DNA of 64,000 nucleotides from positions 1 through 64,000 of the forward strand of contig NZ_JENB01000008.1 in NCBI RefSeq assembly GCF_000708715.2, read 5' to 3'. A program made the translations under genes and the position numbers. The stretch comes from Pseudomonas putida W15Oct28. Its GTDB lineage: Bacteria; Pseudomonadota; Gammaproteobacteria; Pseudomonadales; Pseudomonadaceae. Shown in pieces: positions 9,653 to 19,181 of the stretch (positions within the stretch are counted from its first letter, which is position 1; each line of letters starts with the position of its first letter). The notes under the pieces were generated by a model that worked only from the letters and a program-made list of their open reading frames with translations, searched no databases and was not told the DNA's origin.

Positions 9653-10258
9653 ATGCCAATCGAACTGCTGCCGGAAACCCCTTCGCAGACTGCCGGCCCC
9701 TACGTGCACATCGGCCTGGCCCTGGAAGCGGCCGGCAACCCGACCCGCGACCAGGAAATATGGAACCGCCTGGCCAAGCCAGACGCGTCAGGCGAGCACA
9801 TTCTGCTGCTCGGCCAGGTGTATGACGGTAACGGCCATCTGGTGCGCGACTCGTTCCTGGAAGTGTGGCAAGCCGACGCCAATGGCGAGTACCAGGATGC
9901 CTACAACCTGGAAAACGCCTTCAACAGCTTTGGCCGCACCGCTACTACCTTCGATGCCGGTGAGTGGACCCTGCACACGGTCAAGCCGGGTGTGGTGAAC
10001 AACGCCGCTGGCGTACCGATGGCGCCGCACATCAACATCAGCCTGTTTGCCCGTGGCATCAACATCCACCTGCACACGCGCCTGTATTTCGATGACGAAG
10101 CCCAGGCCAACGCCAAGTGCCCGGTGCTCAACCTGATCGAGCAGCCACAACGGCGTGAAACCTTGATTGCCAAGCGTTGCGAAGTGGACGGGAAGACGGC
10201 GTATCGCTTTGACATCCGCATTCAGGGTGAAGGCGAGACGGTGTTCTTCGACTTCTGA
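9653..10258 (+). CDS. pcaG: Protocatechuate 3,4-dioxygenase alpha subunit
   Basis: A 201-residue alpha chain that pairs with PcaH and helps shape the active site but lacks the iron ligands. It begins MPIELLPETPSQTAGPYVHIGL, typical of the family, and has LEVWQADANGEYQD plus MAPHINISLFARGINIHLHTRLYF. ATG 9653 follows GAGGAACCCGCC; the upstream in-frame start at 9593 would overlap pcaH and is rejected. The other pca pathway genes are not in the window. Confidence 0.97.
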   Translation: MPIELLPETPSQTAGPYVHIGLALEAAGNPTRDQEIWNRLAKPDASGEHILLLGQVYDGNGHLVRDSFLEVWQADANGEYQDAYNLENAFNSFGRTATTFDAGEWTLHTVKPGVVNNAAGVPMAPHINISLFARGINIHLHTRLYFDDEAQANAKCPVLNLIEQPQRRETLIAKRCEVDGKTAYRFDIRIQGEGETVFFDF

Positions 10259-10265
10259 TGGAAAC

Positions 10266-10288
10266 CCGGGGCCGCAACGCGGCCCCGG
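10266..10288. terminator. GC-rich hairpin between convergent pcaG and cupin genes
   Basis: CCGGGGCCGC-AAC-GCGGCCCCGG forms a 10-bp stem with a 3-nt loop, eight bases after the pcaG stop and just beyond the end of the convergent cupin gene. No U-run follows on either strand, so intrinsic termination is likely but unproven. Confidence 0.5.
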
Positions 10289-10292
10289 ACTA

Positions 10293-10727
10293 TCAGCTGT
10301 TCACGGGCTTCAGGTCAAACGCATCGGCCTGGTACTGGAACAGCAGGCAATCGGCCGCCGCAGTGCATCCGCTTTCATGCACCAGGTCGGCCGGCAGCCT
10401 GTAGTAGGACCCGGCTGAAAACTCGGTGCGTTTGCCATCGATCACCGCGTAGAAAGTACCCTTCAGCACCACGGTCGGCAGTGCCTGGCTGTGCTGGTGC
10501 AGACCGTTGTCAGTACCTTTTTTGAATTTCACATAGGCCGAGTAAGGCCCCTTGCCGAAAATATCCCCTTCAACGTTGGCGTAGCTGACTGCGCCGTTGG
10601 TGTTGGGTACGTCCTGCCACTTCAGCGCTGCGCTATCGGGTACTGACACGGTGTCTTCTGCTGCGTTGATGCCAGCGGCCAGGGTGGCGAGCGCCACGCC
10701 CGCAATAATCGCCTGCAAAGCTTTCAT
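10293..10727 (-). CDS. Exported cupin-domain protein (DUF4437-like)
   Basis: A 144-residue protein with an N-terminal Sec signal peptide (MKALQAIIAGVALATLAAGINA) followed by a single cupin barrel: YSAYVKFKKGTDNGLHQHSQ (GxxxxxHxH-like motif 1) and FSAGSYYRLPADLVHESGC (motif 2). The histidines could bind a metal. A C-terminal cysteine pair could form a disulfide in the periplasm. No pathway assignment is possible from context. ATG 10727 sits 6 bases after GGAG; the longer frame from 10787 would mask the signal peptide. The LysR gene at 10831-11736 lies upstream on the same strand and could regulate it. Confidence 0.75.
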   Translation of the reverse strand: MKALQAIIAGVALATLAAGINAAEDTVSVPDSAALKWQDVPNTNGAVSYANVEGDIFGKGPYSAYVKFKKGTDNGLHQHSQALPTVVLKGTFYAVIDGKRTEFSAGSYYRLPADLVHESGCTAAADCLLFQYQADAFDLKPVNS

Positions 10728-10830
10728 GGTAGAGCTCCTTCGTTGAGTGACAGTGCAACGAAGCCTAACCAAACAGTTTCCGCACAAATACGCCTATCGA
10801 CGCGCATGACTTGTTCGTGTTTTGCACAAA

Positions 10831-11736
10831 TCACGCCTGCCATCGCGACTGCGCGTAGTAGGTTTGTGCATAGTCCAGCAGCGCCCTCACCTTGGGTGCC
10901 AGGTAGCGGCTTTGCGGATACACCGCATACAGGTTGCGTGGTGGCAGTTTCCAGTCTTTGAGCACCGGCACCAGGCGCCCGTCCAGCAGGGCGTCATGCA
11001 CGATGAAGCGATCGAAGCTGGCAATGCCCAGCCCGCCGATGGCAGCCGCGCGCAGGGCCATCGGCGAGTTGGCACTGAGGCGCCGGGGCATCAGGATGTT
11101 GCGCTGTTCACCCTCCTGGCTGGTCAGATGCAGCCGCTGTGGGTGAGGCAGGTTGCTGTAGCCGAGCAGGGGATGCTCAACAAGCGTTTCCAGGGACGTC
11201 GGTGTGCCGTGGCGTTCCAGGTAGCGTGGCGCTGCTACCAGCAGCACCTCGCTGTGCGCCAGCAGGCGGGCTACCAGGCTGGAGTCGGGCAGATGATCGG
11301 TTATCCGAAGGCAAACATCGATTTCCTCTTCCAGCAGGTCGATGAAGCGATCGCTGCAATTGAGCTCGACCTGCAGGCGCGGGTGGCGCTCGACGAAGTC
11401 CGGCAGCCAGCGCCCTAGTTCAAGCTCGCCAAACGCCGTTGCCACGCCCAGGCGCAGGGTACCCGTGGGTTGCAGCTGATGCTCGGACAACTCCAGGGTC
11501 ATCGCCTGCATCTGCTCGTGGATCTGCACGCAGTGGCGGTAGAAGAGCGTACCGGCTTCGGTCAGGTGCAGGCGGCGGGTGGTGCGGGTGAGCAGTTGTG
11601 TGCCCAGCTGGCGTTCCAGCTGTTTCACCTGGCGTGACAGCACGGTGTGGGACAGGCCTGCCTGGCTGGCGGCGGCACTGAAGCTGCCGAGGTCGACGAC
11701 CCGGCGAAAGGCCTGCATGGCGTTTAACTGGTCCAT
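10831..11736 (-). CDS. LysR-family transcriptional regulator (CrgA-like)
   Basis: A 301-residue LysR protein starting MDQLNAMQAFRRVVDLGSFS, with HTH residues SAAASQAGLSHTVLSRQVKQ and a full effector domain (LRLGVATAFGELELGRWLPDF). It belongs to the CrgA/AaeR-like branch and not to the PcaQ branch, so it is not an obvious reader of the PcaQ-like box upstream of pcaH. ATG 11736 is ten bases from AGGAG; the GTG six bases upstream is too close to it. The target is unknown. Confidence 0.87.
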   Translation of the reverse strand: MDQLNAMQAFRRVVDLGSFSAAASQAGLSHTVLSRQVKQLERQLGTQLLTRTTRRLHLTEAGTLFYRHCVQIHEQMQAMTLELSEHQLQPTGTLRLGVATAFGELELGRWLPDFVERHPRLQVELNCSDRFIDLLEEEIDVCLRITDHLPDSSLVARLLAHSEVLLVAAPRYLERHGTPTSLETLVEHPLLGYSNLPHPQRLHLTSQEGEQRNILMPRRLSANSPMALRAAAIGGLGIASFDRFIVHDALLDGRLVPVLKDWKLPPRNLYAVYPQSRYLAPKVRALLDYAQTYYAQSRWQA

Positions 11737-11757
11737 CGGCACAGCTCTCCTGAAGCG

Positions 11758-11786
11758 CCCGGTGGCGCCTTGCAGGCCCCACCGGG
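11758..11786 (-). terminator. Possible hairpin downstream of trmA
   Basis: CCCGGTGG and CCACCGGG flank a 13-nt loop, directly after the trmA stop on the minus strand. No T-run follows, so this is only a possible transcript end. Confidence 0.3.
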
Positions 11787-11793
11787 TAGCGGA

Positions 11794-12879
11794 TCAGCGC
11801 CGGACCAGCAACACCCCGCTTTCCATGTGATGGGTATACGGGAACTGGTCGAACAGCGCACAGCGTTCGATACGGTGGGTATCTTGCAGCTGGGCGATGT
11901 TCTGCGCCAGTGTCTCGGGGTTGCAGGAGATGTACAGAATCCGCTCGAAGCGCCGGGTCAGCTCGCAGGTGTCCGGGTCCATCCCCGCGCGCGGCGGGTC
12001 GACAAACACCGTGCCGAAGTCATAGCTTTTCAGGTCGATGCCTTCCAGGCGACGGAACGGCCGCACCTCATTCAGCGCCTGGGTCAGCTCTTCGGCCGAC
12101 AAACGCACCAGCTGCACGTTATCCACAGCGTTCTCGTCGAGGTTGCTGAGCGCGGCATTGACCGAGGTCTTGCTGATTTCGGTTGCCAGCACCTGACGCA
12201 CGCGGGTGGCCAGCGGCAGGGTGAAGTTGCCGTTGCCGCAGTACAGCTCCAGCAGATCGTCCTGGCGCTCGCCAATGGCCTCGAAGGCCCAGCTCAGCAT
12301 CTTCTGGTTCACCGCGCCGTTGGGCTGGGTGAACGCGCCTTCTGGCTGGCGATAGCTGAACACACGGCCGGCCACGTCGAGTTTTTCCACCGCGTAGTCG
12401 CGGCCGATCACCAGGCGCTTACCTTTGGAGCGGCCGATGACGCTCACGCCCAGCGCTTCAGCCAGCTGCTGCGCCTCCGCTTCCCAGGCCTCGTCAAGCG
12501 GGCGGTGGTAGCACATGGTGATCATCGCATCGCCGGCCAGGGTGGTCAGGAACTCCACCTGGAACAGGCGGTTGCCCAGTTCCTCGCTGGCCTGCCAGGC
12601 CGCCTTCAGGCGCGGCATCAGTGCATTGATGCGCTGGCTGGCAATGGGGAAATCGTCGATCAGGATCGCCTTGTGCTTGTCGCCCGGGGCAAACATGGCG
12701 TAGTGGCGCTGGCCTTCCTCGCGCCACAGGCGGAACTCGGCGCGCAGGCGGTAGTGCTCGCGCGGCGAGTCGAAAACGGCCGGTTCCGGCGCACCGAACG
12801 GCGCCAGCAGTTCGCGCAGCCGGGCCACCTTGGCGTCCAGCTGGGTGGCGTAGGAGGAGGGGTCGAAAGCAGCACTCAT
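11794..12879 (-). CDS. trmA: tRNA (uracil-5-)-methyltransferase
   Basis: A 361-residue SAM-dependent enzyme that makes 5-methyluridine at position 54 of the tRNA T-loop. It has the TrmA N-terminal region ([30 protein letters not shown]), the Rossmann SAM site ([17 protein letters not shown]), the [11 protein letters not shown] motif, and the nucleophilic Cys in [14 protein letters not shown]-terminal [11 protein letters not shown] ends the protein as usual. Its ATG overlaps the stop of the upstream purine permease by 4 bp (ATGA), so the two are translationally coupled. Confidence 0.96.
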   Translation of the reverse strand: MSAAFDPSSYATQLDAKVARLRELLAPFGAPEPAVFDSPREHYRLRAEFRLWREEGQRHYAMFAPGDKHKAILIDDFPIASQRINALMPRLKAAWQASEELGNRLFQVEFLTTLAGDAMITMCYHRPLDEAWEAEAQQLAEALGVSVIGRSKGKRLVIGRDYAVEKLDVAGRVFSYRQPEGAFTQPNGAVNQKMLSWAFEAIGERQDDLLELYCGNGNFTLPLATRVRQVLATEISKTSVNAALSNLDENAVDNVQLVRLSAEELTQALNEVRPFRRLEGIDLKSYDFGTVFVDPPRAGMDPDTCELTRRFERILYISCNPETLAQNIAQLQDTHRIERCALFDQFPYTHHMESGVLLVRR

Positions 12880-14171
12880 GCGTTGAACCAGCCCAGCTTG
12901 ATGACGAACAGGATGGAAAGGATCACCAGGGCCGGGTTCAGGTCGCGGTGGCGGCCGGAGATCAGCTTGACGGCGGTCCAGGAAATGAAGCCGAAGGCGA
13001 TGCCGTTGGCGATCGAGTAGGTCAGCGGCATGGCCAGGGCGGTCACTACCACCGGCGCGGCTTCGGTGACGTCGTCCCAGTTTATTTCTGCCAGGCCCGA
13101 AGCCATCAGCACGGCGACGAACAGCAGCGCCGGAGCGGTGGCGAACGCCGGCACGCTACCGGCCAGCGGGGCGAAGAACAACGCCAGCAGGAACAGCACG
13201 GCAACCACGATGGCAGTCAGGCCGGTGCGGCCACCGGCGCTCACGCCCGCAGCGGACTCGATATAGCTGGTGGTGGTCGAGGTGCCCAGCAGCGAACCGG
13301 CCATGGCCGCGGTGCTGTCGGCGATCAGTGCGCGGCCCATCTTCGGCATGTGGCCGTCCTTGCCCATCAGCCCGGCGCGCTTGGCCACGCCGATCAGGGT
13401 ACCGGAGTTGTCGAACAGGTCGACGAACAGGAAGGCGAAGATCACGCTGACCAGCCCCACGTCCAGCGCGCCGGCGATGTCCAGCTGCAGGAAGGTCGGC
13501 GCCAGCGAAGGCGGCATGGAGACAATGCCGGCGAACGGCGTAACGCCCATCACGATCGAGGCGATGGTCACTGCCAGGATGCCGATCAGCACGGCGCCGC
13601 GCACTTTCAGCGACTCAAGGCCGACGATCAGGAAGAAGCCCAGGGTGGCGAGGATCGGCGCTGGCTGCTTGAGGTCACCCAGGCCAACCAGGGTGGCCGG
13701 GTTATCGACGACGATGCCAGCGTTATGCAGGGCGATCAACGCCAGGAACAGGCCAATACCCGCAGCAATCGCCGACCGCAGCGGCAGCGGGATGCTGTTC
13801 ACGATCCATTCGCGGATGCGGAAGATCGACAGCAGGAAGAACATCACTGCCGACAGGAACACCGCGCCCAGCGCCACTTGCCAGGTGTGGCCCATGTGCA
13901 GCACCACGGTGTAGGTGAAGAACGCGTTCAGGCCCATGCCCGGCGCCAGGGCGATCGGGTAGTTGGCAATCAGGCCCATGGTGGTGGAGCCGATGGCAGC
14001 CGCAAGGCAGGTGGCGACAAAAATCGCGCCCTTGTCCATGCCGGTCTCGCCGAGGATGCTCGGGTTCACGAACAGGATGTAGGCCATGGCCAGGAAGGTA
14101 GTGACGCCCGCGAGAATCTCGGTGCGCACGTTGGTGTTGTGTGCTCTTAGTTGAAACAGCCTTTCCAGCAT
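12876..14171 (-). CDS. NCS2-family purine permease, AzgA/GhxP type
   Basis: A 431-residue membrane protein with about 12-14 helices. It begins [37 protein letters not shown], the hallmark of the AzgA-like branch of nucleobase/ascorbate transporters (adenine, guanine or hypoxanthine with proton). [13 protein letters not shown] and [25 protein letters not shown] contain the substrate-site residues of the family. ATG 14171 is chosen because upstream codons are not conserved. The exact purine is not readable. It overlaps trmA by four bases. Confidence 0.9.
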   Translation of the reverse strand: MLERLFQLRAHNTNVRTEILAGVTTFLAMAYILFVNPSILGETGMDKGAIFVATCLAAAIGSTTMGLIANYPIALAPGMGLNAFFTYTVVLHMGHTWQVALGAVFLSAVMFFLLSIFRIREWIVNSIPLPLRSAIAAGIGLFLALIALHNAGIVVDNPATLVGLGDLKQPAPILATLGFFLIVGLESLKVRGAVLIGILAVTIASIVMGVTPFAGIVSMPPSLAPTFLQLDIAGALDVGLVSVIFAFLFVDLFDNSGTLIGVAKRAGLMGKDGHMPKMGRALIADSTAAMAGSLLGTSTTTSYIESAAGVSAGGRTGLTAIVVAVLFLLALFFAPLAGSVPAFATAPALLFVAVLMASGLAEINWDDVTEAAPVVVTALAMPLTYSIANGIAFGFISWTAVKLISGRHRDLNPALVILSILFVIKLGWFNA

Positions 14172-14370
14172 GCCCGCTCCCCAAGGCGCCCCCGGCGCCA
14201 TGAATGTATCGACCCCATCAGCAAAGCACAGACCGTACCGGTTGCCGTGGTTTTGTGTGGGGAGGAAAAAAGCCGCGCATCATACCAGCATGCTCGGTGA
14301 GCGGTAATCAATGTCGCGATATACTGCCGATTCTGCGCCGTGCGGCATGCGGCTTCGTGGGAGCACCGCT

Positions 14371-14850
14371 GTGCAGCTGATTGACTACCGTGACCTGAAC
14401 CGCGCCCAGCGCGCTCAATTGCTCGATATCCAGCTGCACTCAGATCAGCAACGCCATGCTGGTGATGTGGCCAGTGCGTTGTATCTGCTGCTCAACTGCA
14501 AAAGCGATCACCGACGTGCGCTGGTGATCGTGCTCGACAGCGTGCCGCAGGGGTTGTTGTTGCTTCAGCGCGGGGCGTTTCTGCCAACCTGGGCCAAGCC
14601 TGATGCGGCGATGATAACGGCCATGCAGGTCGACAAACGGTTGCAGAGGCGTGGCTTGGGGCGTGGGTGCATGCAGGCCTTGCCGGCAGTGGTGCGCGCG
14701 ATGTGGCCGGATGTCGAATGCCTGCAATTGTCGGTGGACCGCGACAACCATTCGGCGCTGGGTTTGTACCGCGCCACCGGCTGGATGGACAGTGGCGATG
14801 GCTACCCAGCCCGCAGCGGCCATGAACGTTGCATGACCTTGATGCTCTGA
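14371..14850 (+). CDS. GNAT-family N-acetyltransferase
   Basis: A 159-residue GNAT protein. The acetyl-CoA loop is visible as MQVDKRLQRRGLGRGCMQAL, followed by LQLSVDRDNHSALGLYRATGWMDSG, motif B of the fold. The GTG at 14371 has GGGAG eight bases upstream and gives VQLIDYRDLNRAQRAQLL; the longer ATG at 14311 adds residues without family character. The substrate is unknown. It stands between the divergent purine permease and the convergent MFS transporter, with no operon partner. Confidence 0.82.
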   Translation: MQLIDYRDLNRAQRAQLLDIQLHSDQQRHAGDVASALYLLLNCKSDHRRALVIVLDSVPQGLLLLQRGAFLPTWAKPDAAMITAMQVDKRLQRRGLGRGCMQALPAVVRAMWPDVECLQLSVDRDNHSALGLYRATGWMDSGDGYPARSGHERCMTLML

Positions 14851-14863
14851 GCGGCCTCGGCGC

Positions 14864-16093
14864 TCAGTCGATGGGCTTGCTGTGCAGTTGATCGCGCTTG
14901 GCCAGTGTCGGGAACATTTTTATCCACACGCCAGTGACCACCAGCGTGCCCACCCCGCCCATCACCACCGCCGGCACTGTGCCAAACCAGTGCGCCGTTA
15001 CCCCCGATTCGAACTCGCCGAGCTGGTTCGAGGCACCAATGAACAAACCGTTGACCGCGCTCACCCGCCCGCGCATTTCGTCCGGTGTCTCCAACTGCAC
15101 GAACGAACTGCGAATGACCATGCTGATCATGTCTGCCGCGCCAAGCACCACCAGCACCGCCAGCGAGAACCAGAACGAGGTCGACAGGCCGAAGGCGATG
15201 GTGGCCACGCCGAACACGCCGACTGCGGTGAACATGGTCCGCCCGACGTTGCGCTCGAACGGGAAGCGTGCCAGCCAGAGCGACATGGCCAACGCCCCCA
15301 CCGCCGGCGCCGAGCGCAGCAGGCCCAGGCCCAGCGGGCCGGTCAGCAGGATGTCCTTGGCGAACACCGGCAGCAGCGCGGTGGCCCCACCCAGCAGTAC
15401 GGCGAACAGGTCCAGCGAAATGGCGCCGAGGATGTCGGGCCGGCTGCGGATGAAGCGAATGCCGGCCAGCAGCGATTCGATGCTCGCCCGCCCGCGCTGC
15501 ACCACCTGGCCGCGTGCCTGCAGGCTCAGGGTAAGCACGCAGGCGATGGCATACAGGGCCACGGTGGGGCCATACACCCAGATGCTGCCGAATGCATACA
15601 GGAAGCCGCCCACCGCCGGCGCCACGATGGTTGCCGACTGGGTCGCCGACGCTGACGCCGCCACCGCCCGCGGGAACAGCCCGGGCGGCACCACGTTAGG
15701 CAACAGCGCCTGGGTTGCCGGCATTTCGAACGAGCGCGTGGCGCCCAGCAGGAAGGCGAGGGCGAAGATCAGCTCGCGGGTGACATTGTCGGTGGCGCTG
15801 CCCACTGCCAGCGCCAGGGCGATCAGCCCCTGCAGGCTCTGGCAAAGGGCGGCGACCTTGCGCCGGTCATAGCGGTCGGCCACGTGCCCGGTGTGCAGCA
15901 TGAACAGCACCCGCGGGGCGAACTCGACCAGGCCGACCAGGCCCAGGTCCAGCACATTGCCGGTCAACTGGTAGAGGTGCCAGCCAATGGCCACGGTAAG
16001 CATCTGGAAGCCGCTGGCAGTGAAAACGCGGGCCAGCCAGAAGGCCAGGAAGGGGCGGTGGTGACGCAACAACTGCGGTGCGGAATCGGACAT
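14864..16093 (-). CDS. MFS transporter (EntS/DUF894-like exporter)
   Basis: A 409-residue major facilitator with 11-12 predicted helices. It starts MSDSAPQLLRHHRPFLAFWLARVFTASGFQMLTVAIGWHLY; the loop 2-3 signature appears as HTGHVADRYDRRKV and ETPDEMRGRVSAVNGLFIGASNQLGEFESG is typical of the EntS-like branch. Such proteins export siderophores or drugs; the substrate here is not known and no siderophore genes are nearby. ATG 16093 is preferred over the upstream in-frame start at 16180, whose extra 29 residues are not membrane-like. Confidence 0.85.
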   Translation of the reverse strand: MSDSAPQLLRHHRPFLAFWLARVFTASGFQMLTVAIGWHLYQLTGNVLDLGLVGLVEFAPRVLFMLHTGHVADRYDRRKVAALCQSLQGLIALALAVGSATDNVTRELIFALAFLLGATRSFEMPATQALLPNVVPPGLFPRAVAASASATQSATIVAPAVGGFLYAFGSIWVYGPTVALYAIACVLTLSLQARGQVVQRGRASIESLLAGIRFIRSRPDILGAISLDLFAVLLGGATALLPVFAKDILLTGPLGLGLLRSAPAVGALAMSLWLARFPFERNVGRTMFTAVGVFGVATIAFGLSTSFWFSLAVLVVLGAADMISMVIRSSFVQLETPDEMRGRVSAVNGLFIGASNQLGEFESGVTAHWFGTVPAVVMGGVGTLVVTGVWIKMFPTLAKRDQLHSKPID

Positions 16094-16450
16094 CGGAAAC
16101 CAGGGGCCTCGGCGCAGTAGAGGGGGGCGCAGCGTATCACCTGTTTGTAACAAGCGGTTACTGTTTGCCCAGGTCGGCACTTTTTCACGCGTTATGAAAG
16201 AGGGTGGGGCAACCGGTCACGCGGCAAACAACCACACGGCCCGCCGGTCTATTCGGGACTATGCTTCCTAGCATTCGTTGATCTGGGTCAATCGTTGCTT
16301 TTGCAACAGCTTGTTCAACGAATGGGCCCTCTGGGCCGGAATCCCTGCGATCGAACAGAACAATTCCAACGCGCCGTACTCGACCAAGTGGGGGCAGTGG
16401 GCGACTGGGGCCACAAGCCCGGACGCCGGATTATCTGAAGAGGAAGCACC
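16094..16450. other. Intergenic region upstream of cioAB
   Basis: These 357 bp separate the divergent MFS gene and cioA and contain no credible gene. The only recognisable signal is the ANR-type box at 16278-16291. The cioA ribosome site (GAAGAGGAAGCACC) is at the right end. Confidence 0.7.
16278..16291. promoter_or_regulatory. ANR/FNR-type box upstream of cioA
   Basis: TTGAT-CTGG-GTCAA matches the TTGAT-N4-ATCAA consensus of the oxygen-sensing regulator ANR in all but one position. It lies 160 bp upstream of the cioA start. Pseudomonas cio operons are known ANR targets, so repression or tuning by oxygen level is expected. Confidence 0.75.
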
Positions 16451-17887
16451 ATGTTCGGAATAGAGGCCTTAGAGCTCGCCCGAATGCAGTTTGCCTTTAC
16501 CGTGTCGTTCCACATCCTGTTCCCGGCCATCACCATTGGCCTGGCGAGCTACCTGGCAGTCCTCGAAGGCCTCTGGCTGCGGACCCACCAGCAGGTCTAT
16601 CGTGACCTCTATCACTTCTGGTCAAAGATATTTGCCGTCAACTTCGGTATGGGCGTGGTCTCGGGCCTGGTCATGGCCTACCAGTTCGGTACCAACTGGA
16701 GCCGCTTCTCCGACTTTGCTGGCGCTGTCACCGGCCCGCTGCTCACCTACGAAGTGCTCACTGCCTTCTTCCTTGAAGCCGGTTTCCTCGGTGTCATGCT
16801 GTTCGGCTGGAACCGTGTCGGCCGCGGCCTGCACTTCTTCTCCACGGTCATGGTGGCAATCGGTACGCTGGTCTCCACGTTCTGGATCCTGGCCTCCAAC
16901 AGCTGGATGCAAACCCCCCAAGGTCACGAGATCATCGATGGCCGGGTAGTGCCGGTGGACTGGTTTGCGGTGGTGTTCAACCCATCGTTCCCCTACCGGC
17001 TGATGCACATGGCCACGGCCGCGTTCGTTTCCACTGCATTCTTCGTCGGCGCCTCGGCGGCCTGGCACCTGCTGCGCGGTCGTGACAACCCGGCGGTGCG
17101 CAAGATGCTGTCGATGGCCATGTGGATGGCGTTGATCGTTGCCCCGATACAGGCGGTGATCGGCGACTTCCACGGCCTTAATACGCTCAAGCACCAGCCG
17201 GTGAAAATCGCCGCAATCGAAGGCCACTGGGAGAATGTGCCTGGCGAGCCGACGCCGCTGATCCTGTTCGGTATCCCCGACATGAAGGCCGAGACCACGC
17301 GCTTCAAGGTCGAGATCCCGGCGCTCGGCAGCCTGATCCTGACCCACAGCCTGGACAAGCAGGTGCCGGCGATGAAAGAGTTTCCGCCCGAGGACCGGCC
17401 CAACTCGACCATTGTCTTCTGGTCGTTCCGGATCATGGTCGGGCTCGGTTTCCTGATGATCTTCGTTGGCCTGTGGAGCCTCTGGCTGCGCAAGCGCGGC
17501 ACCCTCTACACCTCGCGCCCGTTCCTGTATGCGGCGCTATGGATGGGGCCTTCCGGGCTGATCGCATTGCTGGCCGGCTGGTTCACCACCGAGATCGGCC
17601 GCCAACCCTGGGTGGTGTATGGCCTGATGCGCACGGCGGACGGTGTGTCCAATCACAGTTACGCCCAGCTTGGTTTCACCTTGGTGGCGTTCGTGGTGGT
17701 GTACTTCGCCCTGTTCGGCACCGGCCTTGGCTACATGATGCGCCTGGTGCGCAAAGGGCCGCAGACCGGCGAAGGCGACGAGCACACACCGGGCGGCCCT
17801 GGCCAGAAACGCACGCCGGCGCGGCCGCTGTCTGCCGCCGATGATGGCCATGAAGCCAAGACTGCCAGCCTGAGCAAGGAGGACTGA
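16451..17887 (+). CDS. cioA: Cyanide-insensitive (bd-type) quinol oxidase subunit I
   Basis: A 478-residue subunit of the CIO oxidase, which oxidises ubiquinol and reduces oxygen to water without a copper centre. It has nine or so membrane helices; His21 in SFHILFPA corresponds to the heme b595 ligand, and GRQPWVVYGLMRTADGVS is the conserved quinol-side motif. The short periplasmic Q-loop and the N-terminus MFGIEALELARMQFAFT are typical of the CioA branch. It is the first gene of cioA-cioB-DUF2474 and follows a strong AGAGGAAG ribosome site. Confidence 0.95.
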   Translation: MFGIEALELARMQFAFTVSFHILFPAITIGLASYLAVLEGLWLRTHQQVYRDLYHFWSKIFAVNFGMGVVSGLVMAYQFGTNWSRFSDFAGAVTGPLLTYEVLTAFFLEAGFLGVMLFGWNRVGRGLHFFSTVMVAIGTLVSTFWILASNSWMQTPQGHEIIDGRVVPVDWFAVVFNPSFPYRLMHMATAAFVSTAFFVGASAAWHLLRGRDNPAVRKMLSMAMWMALIVAPIQAVIGDFHGLNTLKHQPVKIAAIEGHWENVPGEPTPLILFGIPDMKAETTRFKVEIPALGSLILTHSLDKQVPAMKEFPPEDRPNSTIVFWSFRIMVGLGFLMIFVGLWSLWLRKRGTLYTSRPFLYAALWMGPSGLIALLAGWFTTEIGRQPWVVYGLMRTADGVSNHSYAQLGFTLVAFVVVYFALFGTGLGYMMRLVRKGPQTGEGDEHTPGGPGQKRTPARPLSAADDGHEAKTASLSKED

Positions 17888-17890
17888 ACC

Positions 17891-18898
17891 ATGGGTATCG
17901 ACCTTCCGCTGATCTGGGCCGTGATCATCATCTTCGGCGTCATGATGTACGTGGTGATGGACGGGTTCGACCTGGGGATCGGCATGCTGTTCCCCTTCGT
18001 CAAGGGCGAGCAGGACCGTGATGTGATGATGAACACCGTCGCCCCGGTGTGGGACGGCAACGAAACCTGGCTGATCCTGGGTGGTGCCGGGCTGTTCGGG
18101 GCGTTCCCGATGGCCTATGCAGTGATACTTGAAGCCCTGTACCTGCCACTTATCCTGATGCTGATGGGCTTGATCTTCCGCGGCGTGGCCTTTGAATTCC
18201 GCTTCAAGGCCACGGCCGACAAGCGGCATATCTGGGACAAGGCGTTCATCGGGGGCTCACTGGTCGCCACCTTCTTCCAGGGCGTGGCCCTGGGCGCCTT
18301 CCTCGAAGGCTTCAAAGTGGTCGATCGGCATTTTGCCGGTGGTACCCTCGACTGGCTCACCCCGTTCAGCCTGTTCTGTGGCGTGGGTTTGATCGTTGCC
18401 TACACCCTGTTGGGGTGCACCTGGCTGATCATGAAGACCGAAGGGCCGCTGCAAAAGAAGATGCACGACATGGCGCGGCCGCTGGCGCTGGTACTGCTGG
18501 TGGTGATCGGTATTGTCAGCCTGTGGACACCGATCGCTTATCCACAGATCGCCGACCGCTGGTTCAGCATGCCTAACCTGCTCTGGTTCATGCCGGTGCC
18601 GCTGCTGGTACTGGTGACCTTCTACGGGTTGCTCAAGGCGGTGGCGCGCAATGCGAACTACACGCCGTTCCTGCTCACCTTGGTGCTGATCTTCCTCGGC
18701 TACAGCGGCCTGGGTATCAGCCTGTGGCCTAACATCATCCCACCGTCGGTTTCGATCTGGGATGCCGCAGCGCCACCGCAAAGCCAGGGCTTCATGCTGG
18801 TGGGCACACTGTTCATCCTGCCGTTCATCCTCATGTACACCTTCTGGAGCTACTACGTGTTCCGCGGCAAGGTGACCCATGAAGACGGCTATCACTAG
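17891..18898 (+). CDS. cioB: Cyanide-insensitive (bd-type) quinol oxidase subunit II
   Basis: A 335-residue membrane protein of the CydB family. The N-terminus holds the conserved MYVVMDGFDLGIGMLFPF, followed by NTVAPVWDGNETWLILGGAGLFGAFPMAYA. It forms the heterodimer with CioA. The start lies three bases after the cioA stop, with AAGGAGGACTGAACC as ribosome site. Its stop codon is immediately followed by GGAGGG, which serves the small downstream gene. Confidence 0.95.
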   Translation: MGIDLPLIWAVIIIFGVMMYVVMDGFDLGIGMLFPFVKGEQDRDVMMNTVAPVWDGNETWLILGGAGLFGAFPMAYAVILEALYLPLILMLMGLIFRGVAFEFRFKATADKRHIWDKAFIGGSLVATFFQGVALGAFLEGFKVVDRHFAGGTLDWLTPFSLFCGVGLIVAYTLLGCTWLIMKTEGPLQKKMHDMARPLALVLLVVIGIVSLWTPIAYPQIADRWFSMPNLLWFMPVPLLVLVTFYGLLKAVARNANYTPFLLTLVLIFLGYSGLGISLWPNIIPPSVSIWDAAAPPQSQGFMLVGTLFILPFILMYTFWSYYVFRGKVTHEDGYH

Positions 18899-18907
18899 GA
18901 GGGCCGC

Positions 18908-19063
18908 ATGATGACCGGCAAACATGGCTTTGAAGAGAAGAAACCGCTGTGGCAGCGACTGGGTTGGCTGCTGCTGATCTGGGCAATGAGCGTTGCGGCC
19001 CTGGGTGTGGCGGCGTGGGTGATGCGATTGTTCATGGGGGCTGCGGGCCTTACCACCCATTGA
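18908..19063 (+). CDS. DUF2474 small membrane protein of the cio operon
   Basis: A 51-codon gene (MMTGKHGFEEKKPLWQRLGW...) nine bases downstream of cioB, with TAGGAGGG directly ahead of the ATG. Residues 1-18 are charged, residues 19-44 form a single membrane helix (LLLIWAMSVAALGVAAWVM). DUF2474 proteins occur at this position in Pseudomonas cio operons and resemble in size and place the CydX subunit of E. coli cytochrome bd, so an accessory role in oxidase assembly or stability is inferred. The second ATG at 18911 is an equally possible start. Confidence 0.82.
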   Translation: MMTGKHGFEEKKPLWQRLGWLLLIWAMSVAALGVAAWVMRLFMGAAGLTTH

Positions 19064-19078
19064 GAACAGCGGGGGGCG

Positions 19079-19167
19079 CCTGTGGGAGCGGGCGTGCCCG
19101 CGAAGCAGACGACGCGATAGATGGCACCGGCCTTGCCGGTGTTCGCGGGCAAGCCCGCTCCCACAGG
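19079..19167. repeat. REP pair, inverted (type A)
   Basis: CCTGTGGGAGCGGGCGTGCC opens the left arm and GGGCAAGCCCGCTCCCACAGG closes the right arm around a spacer with its own small GGCACCGGCC dyad. It lies between the convergent cio operon and rlmG. Confidence 0.9.
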
Positions 19168-19181
19168 GGCGGCGCGGGCTC

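Noticed and set aside
10831..11736. PcaQ regulator of the adjacent pcaHG genes
   Set aside because: Its DNA-binding domain is of the CrgA-like branch and it is not divergent from pcaH. The PcaQ-like box alone does not identify it.
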